A stretch of DNA of 57,631 nucleotides, from contig JASBUO010000025.1 of the NCBI GenBank assembly GCA_030147855.1, positions 1-57,631 on the forward strand, in the 5' to 3' direction. Positions 54,827 through 57,631 of the stretch are shown piece after piece; position 1 is the stretch's first letter; each line of letters opens with the position of its first letter. The notes under the pieces are model-generated. The model worked only from the letters and a program-made list of their open reading frames with translations, had not been told where the DNA came from and made no database searches. Position numbers and translations under genes: made by a program. The DNA is from Gammaproteobacteria bacterium (lineage in GTDB: Bacteria > Pseudomonadota > Gammaproteobacteria > Legionellales > Legionellaceae).

Positions 54827-56017
54827 CTAAACCTCTTCATGCTCATGGCGACGCAAAAATGCTGGAATATCTAAATAATCAACATCTGGAATTGCATTAC
54901 TTTTAGCAACGGGTGTTGTAGTGGACATTTTTGAAGCCGTAGGTTGTTTACGTCCAACAGCAGGCTTATCAAGCTCTTGATAATCAAAGCTACCATCACG
55001 GCGTTGCGTTTCAAACAAAGGCGCTCGCGCTCCGGTGGAAGTGCCCGAGGCTTGGCGTTTTTCTTCACCAAGCCCTGTCACAATCACCGTAACACGCATC
55101 TCATCCGTCATATCTGGGTCTATTACCGTTCCCACAACTACGGTTGCATCATCCGAAATAAACTCTTTGACAACGTCACCCACTTCTTCAAACTCACCAA
55201 TAGACATATCAAGGCCTGCTGTAATATTAACTAATATACCGCGAGCCCCTGAAAAATTAACATCCTCAAGCAGGGGAGAAGCAATAGCAGCTTCAGCTGC
55301 TTTCCGTGCGCGCTGCTCACCTGTTGCATTTCCTGTCCCCATCATTGCCATGCCCATTTCCGACATTACTGTCCGGACATCAGCAAAGTCAACGTTAATA
55401 AGCCCTGGCCGCGTAATTAAATCAGCAATTCCTTTAACTGCGCCCAGCAACACATTATTAGCCGCCTTAAAGGCATTTAGAAGCGTAATATTTTTTCCAA
55501 GCACGCTCAATAACTTGTTGTTTGGAATAGTAATCAGAGAGTCAACATTCTCAGCTAAGCGTCGCATTCCTTCTTCAGCCGCAAGAGCACGCTGTTTGCC
55601 TTCAAACGAAAAGGGTTTGGTCACAACTGCAACCGTTAAAATACCAAGGCTTTTTGCAACTTCTGCAAATATAGGAGCGGCCCCCGTGCCCGTGCCGCCG
55701 CCCATGCCTGCCGTAATAAAGACCATATCAGCCCCTTCAAGCACATCTCGAATGGCGTCTCTATCTTCCTCAGCAGCTTCACGGCCTATTTGTGGATTAG
55801 CGCCAGCGCCTAGCCCCTTGGTCAGCTCATCACCTAATTGCATTTGAATTTCAGCGTTAGAATTTTTTAATGCTTGGGCATCGGTATTTGCGCAAATAAA
55901 CTTTACGCCATCAATTTTCTCAGCCAACATATGCTCGACTGCATTTCCACCGCCACCGCCAACACCGACGACTTTAATCACGGCATTATCTTGTTGGCTC
56001 TCCATTTGTTCTGTCAT
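54827..56017 (-). CDS. ftsZ: Cell-division GTPase FtsZ
   Basis: 396 residues. The tubulin-like GTPase signature [10 protein letters not shown] (~107-116) is present, with [12 protein letters not shown]-like start ([15 protein letters not shown]), NVDFADVR and the T7 synergy loop. After a variable linker (~320-380) the conserved C-terminal peptide [13 protein letters not shown] binds FtsA and ZipA. It builds the Z-ring at mid-cell. A 78-bp gap separates it from ftsA. Confidence 0.98.
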   Translation of the reverse strand: MTEQMESQQDNAVIKVVGVGGGGGNAVEHMLAEKIDGVKFICANTDAQALKNSNAEIQMQLGDELTKGLGAGANPQIGREAAEEDRDAIRDVLEGADMVFITAGMGGGTGTGAAPIFAEVAKSLGILTVAVVTKPFSFEGKQRALAAEEGMRRLAENVDSLITIPNNKLLSVLGKNITLLNAFKAANNVLLGAVKGIADLITRPGLINVDFADVRTVMSEMGMAMMGTGNATGEQRARKAAEAAIASPLLEDVNFSGARGILVNITAGLDMSIGEFEEVGDVVKEFISDDATVVVGTVIDPDMTDEMRVTVIVTGLGEEKRQASGTSTGARAPLFETQRRDGSFDYQELDKPAVGRKQPTASKMSTTTPVAKSNAIPDVDYLDIPAFLRRHEHEEV

Positions 56018-56095
56018 GACACTTACCCCTCACGGTCAAATTAGGCTTAGAATCTGTCGCGTCTATTAGCTGGCTGAGACGCTAAAGGCAGACTC

Positions 56096-57334
56096 TTAAA
56101 AGTTTCCTTTAAACCACTGCTTCATTTTCGTCCAGGCACCGCTCGCTGTTTCTCCCAACGCAAACCCATTATAACCTCCTTCATTCTGCTGTTGAAAGCC
56201 ATGCAACAATAAACCAACAGCCGTTGAAAAAGCAGGTTTCATCATTTCATCGGGTAAGCCTATCATCTCAGGAACAATACCTTGCCTCACAGGCATCTCA
56301 AAACACATCTCAGCAAGTGGTACCACACCATTCATATTTGAGCCCCCGCCTGTTAACACCATCCCAGCGGCAACAAGCTCCTCAAACCCACTGCGGCGTA
56401 ACTCATGACGCACCAGTAAAAACAATTCTTCATAGCGTGCAGACACAACTTCAGCGAGCGCCTTGGTTGAAATTTTGCGACCTGGCCGCTCATTAACGCT
56501 CAGTACTTCAATCATTTGTCCCGCGCTTGCAAGCTCTGGCATGGCACAAGCATGTTCAAGCTTCATAACTTCTGCAGCTTTGGTAGGTGTTCGAAGTGCC
56601 ATCGCAATATCATTGGTCACTTGGTCCCCTGCAACTGGGAGTACCGCGGTACCTTGAATTGCCCCATGAGAGAAAATGGCAATATCTGTTGTTCCCCCAC
56701 CAATATCAACCAAACAAACACCGAGCTCTTTTTCATCATCAGTGAGTACTGCATCGCTGGATGCAAGTTGCTCTAAACTCATATCATTCACTTCAAGGCC
56801 ACAGCGCCGAATACATTTAACAAGATTTTGTGCAGCACTCACAGCACCCGTCACAATATGTACACGAGCCTCTAGACGAACACCCGCCATACCAATAGGT
56901 TCACGAATATTGCCTTGCCCGTCAATAATAAATTCTTGTGGTAATACGTGTAATATTTTTTGATCAGCAGGGATAGGGACCGCTTTTGCTGCATCCAGCA
57001 CACGTTCGACATCTACTTGTGAGACTTCTCTATCGCGAATTGCGACAATTCCATGTGAATTTAAACTCTTGATATGGCTACCAGCAATGCCAGTATAGAC
57101 CGAACGCACTTCACAGCCTGCCATCAGCTCCGCTTCTTGCACTGCGCGCTGAATAGAGTGCACTGTTGACTCAATATCGACCACAACCCCACGCTTTAAG
57201 CCACGCGAGGGATGGTGACCCGTTCCTATGATTTCTATCGCACCGGTCTGCGCCACCTCGGCAATTAAAACAACAACTTTTGAAGTCCCTACATCAAGGG
57301 CCGTAATGATATTTTTTTCTATTTTTTTAACCAT
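56096..57334 (-). CDS. ftsA: Cell-division actin-like protein FtsA
   Basis: 412 residues from ATG 57334; an in-frame start at 57367 would overlap ftsQ. The actin-like ATPase signatures are ITALDVGTSKVVVLIAEV, LVDIGGGTTDIAIFSHG and VLTGGGSNMNGV; the 1C domain lies between. A C-terminal amphipathic helix (WTKMKQWFKGNF) anchors it to the membrane. Its ATG overlaps the ftsQ stop by one base (TAATG). Confidence 0.97.
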   Translation of the reverse strand: MVKKIEKNIITALDVGTSKVVVLIAEVAQTGAIEIIGTGHHPSRGLKRGVVVDIESTVHSIQRAVQEAELMAGCEVRSVYTGIAGSHIKSLNSHGIVAIRDREVSQVDVERVLDAAKAVPIPADQKILHVLPQEFIIDGQGNIREPIGMAGVRLEARVHIVTGAVSAAQNLVKCIRRCGLEVNDMSLEQLASSDAVLTDDEKELGVCLVDIGGGTTDIAIFSHGAIQGTAVLPVAGDQVTNDIAMALRTPTKAAEVMKLEHACAMPELASAGQMIEVLSVNERPGRKISTKALAEVVSARYEELFLLVRHELRRSGFEELVAAGMVLTGGGSNMNGVVPLAEMCFEMPVRQGIVPEMIGLPDEMMKPAFSTAVGLLLHGFQQQNEGGYNGFALGETASGAWTKMKQWFKGNF

Positions 57335-57631
57335 TATCTTCCCGATTTCTCTATTTGTTGCTTCCATTGTACTGCCATACCGCGCGCGTAACGTAAATCA
57401 ACACAAGACAACAGTTCCGGTTTATCACCAAAAACAGCCGGGTAAGCCCGACAAAAACGACGCAATCGTTGCTCTAAATCTCGTTTCCCAAGCCTTAATT
57501 TAACATCATTTGTCAAAGTAAGCTCCCAGGATTGATTTTCACGCAGGCGAAGTGACGCTGCACTCAACCCATACTTTGCTAATAGCTTACTCAATTTTAC
57601 GTAAGTTTGTAAGACTTCTTGTTGTTGTTCT
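57334..57631 (-). CDS. ftsQ: Cell-division protein FtsQ, C-terminal part (gene runs off window)
   Basis: The frame is open to the window end; ~98 C-terminal residues are visible. The segment LTLTNDVKLRLGKRDLEQRLRRF, then CVDLRYARGMAVQW, matches the C-terminal beta domain of FtsQ (DLRYxxGxAVxW ending). FtsQ links FtsB/FtsL to the divisome in the periplasm. Confidence 0.93.
   Translation of the reverse strand, partial: EQQQEVLQTYVKLSKLLAKYGLSAASLRLRENQSWELTLTNDVKLRLGKRDLEQRLRRFCRAYPAVFGDKPELLSCVDLRYARGMAVQWKQQIEKSGR

Noticed and set aside
55035-55847. 270-residue plus-strand ORF opposite ftsZ
   Set aside because: It is antisense to a certain ftsZ, rich in Ser/Pro/Ala as expected from the reverse of that codon usage, and has no ribosome binding site or known domain.

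Overview
The window comes from a Legionellales-type gammaproteobacterium, probably host-associated and related to the Coxiella / Rickettsiella / Aquicella / Berkiella side of the order rather than to Legionella itself. The evidence is an almost contiguous Dot/Icm type IVB secretion cluster (icmT-icmS-FIR-icmQ-icmP-icmO, then icmN-M-L-K-E-G-C-D-J-B), set among gammaproteobacterial housekeeping blocks (recA-recX-alaS, ygfA-EVE-ubiK, ftsQ-ftsA-ftsZ-lpxC, prfB-lysS) and several large coiled-coil or eukaryotic-like genes that look like secreted effectors. The DNA is moderately AT-rich by eye. The genus cannot be settled from the sequence alone.

Layout. 1-2456: two tandem, partly paralogous coiled-coil genes (the first cut by the window edge). 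2618-6909: a compact six-gene plus-strand operon ending in a strong terminator. It holds a Lon/ComM-like S5-fold-like protein, a secreted repeat protein, a 57-residue peptide made of DGKE-type repeats, a degenerate ATP-grasp-like protein, an intact ATP-grasp ligase of the peptide-maturase type and a two-TM protein. I regard this as a candidate undescribed graspetide-like peptide-modification system. 6992-10456: lysS, prfB and an orphan fliA-type sigma factor on the minus strand. 10636-13056: a Nudix protein with a C-terminal membrane hairpin and a PI-kinase-like protein, both plausible effectors. 13045-17194: alaS, recX, recA. 17267-21809: acetoacetyl-CoA synthetase and the MetNIQ methionine transporter. 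21887-24190: a large coiled-coil protein abutting the secretion cluster.

24249-41519: the Dot/Icm block, all on the minus strand. Transcription starts with a 71-residue unknown protein, then icmT, icmS, the icmR-equivalent gene and icmQ, then the coupling proteins icmP/icmO. After a 363-bp gap with a palindromic repeat come the core-complex genes icmN, M, L, K, E, the inner-membrane and pilot-type genes icmG, C, D, J, and the ATPase icmB. A direct repeat with 11-bp periodicity that resembles a PmrA box precedes the icmR-equivalent gene. icmF, tphA and icmW/X are not in the window.

41642-57631: ordinary cell-maintenance genes: ygfA, an EVE-domain gene, ubiK, comM, pyrB, ruvX, yqgE, a membrane-anchored glutamate-synthase-like FMN enzyme, dacB (PBP4), then another effector-like 740-residue protein, a PH-domain membrane protein, dciA, and the division/envelope genes lpxC, ftsZ, ftsA and the end of ftsQ.

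No tRNA, rRNA, CRISPR array, insertion sequence or prophage gene was seen. Most intergenic gaps are short; gaps over about 300 bp are described in the feature list.
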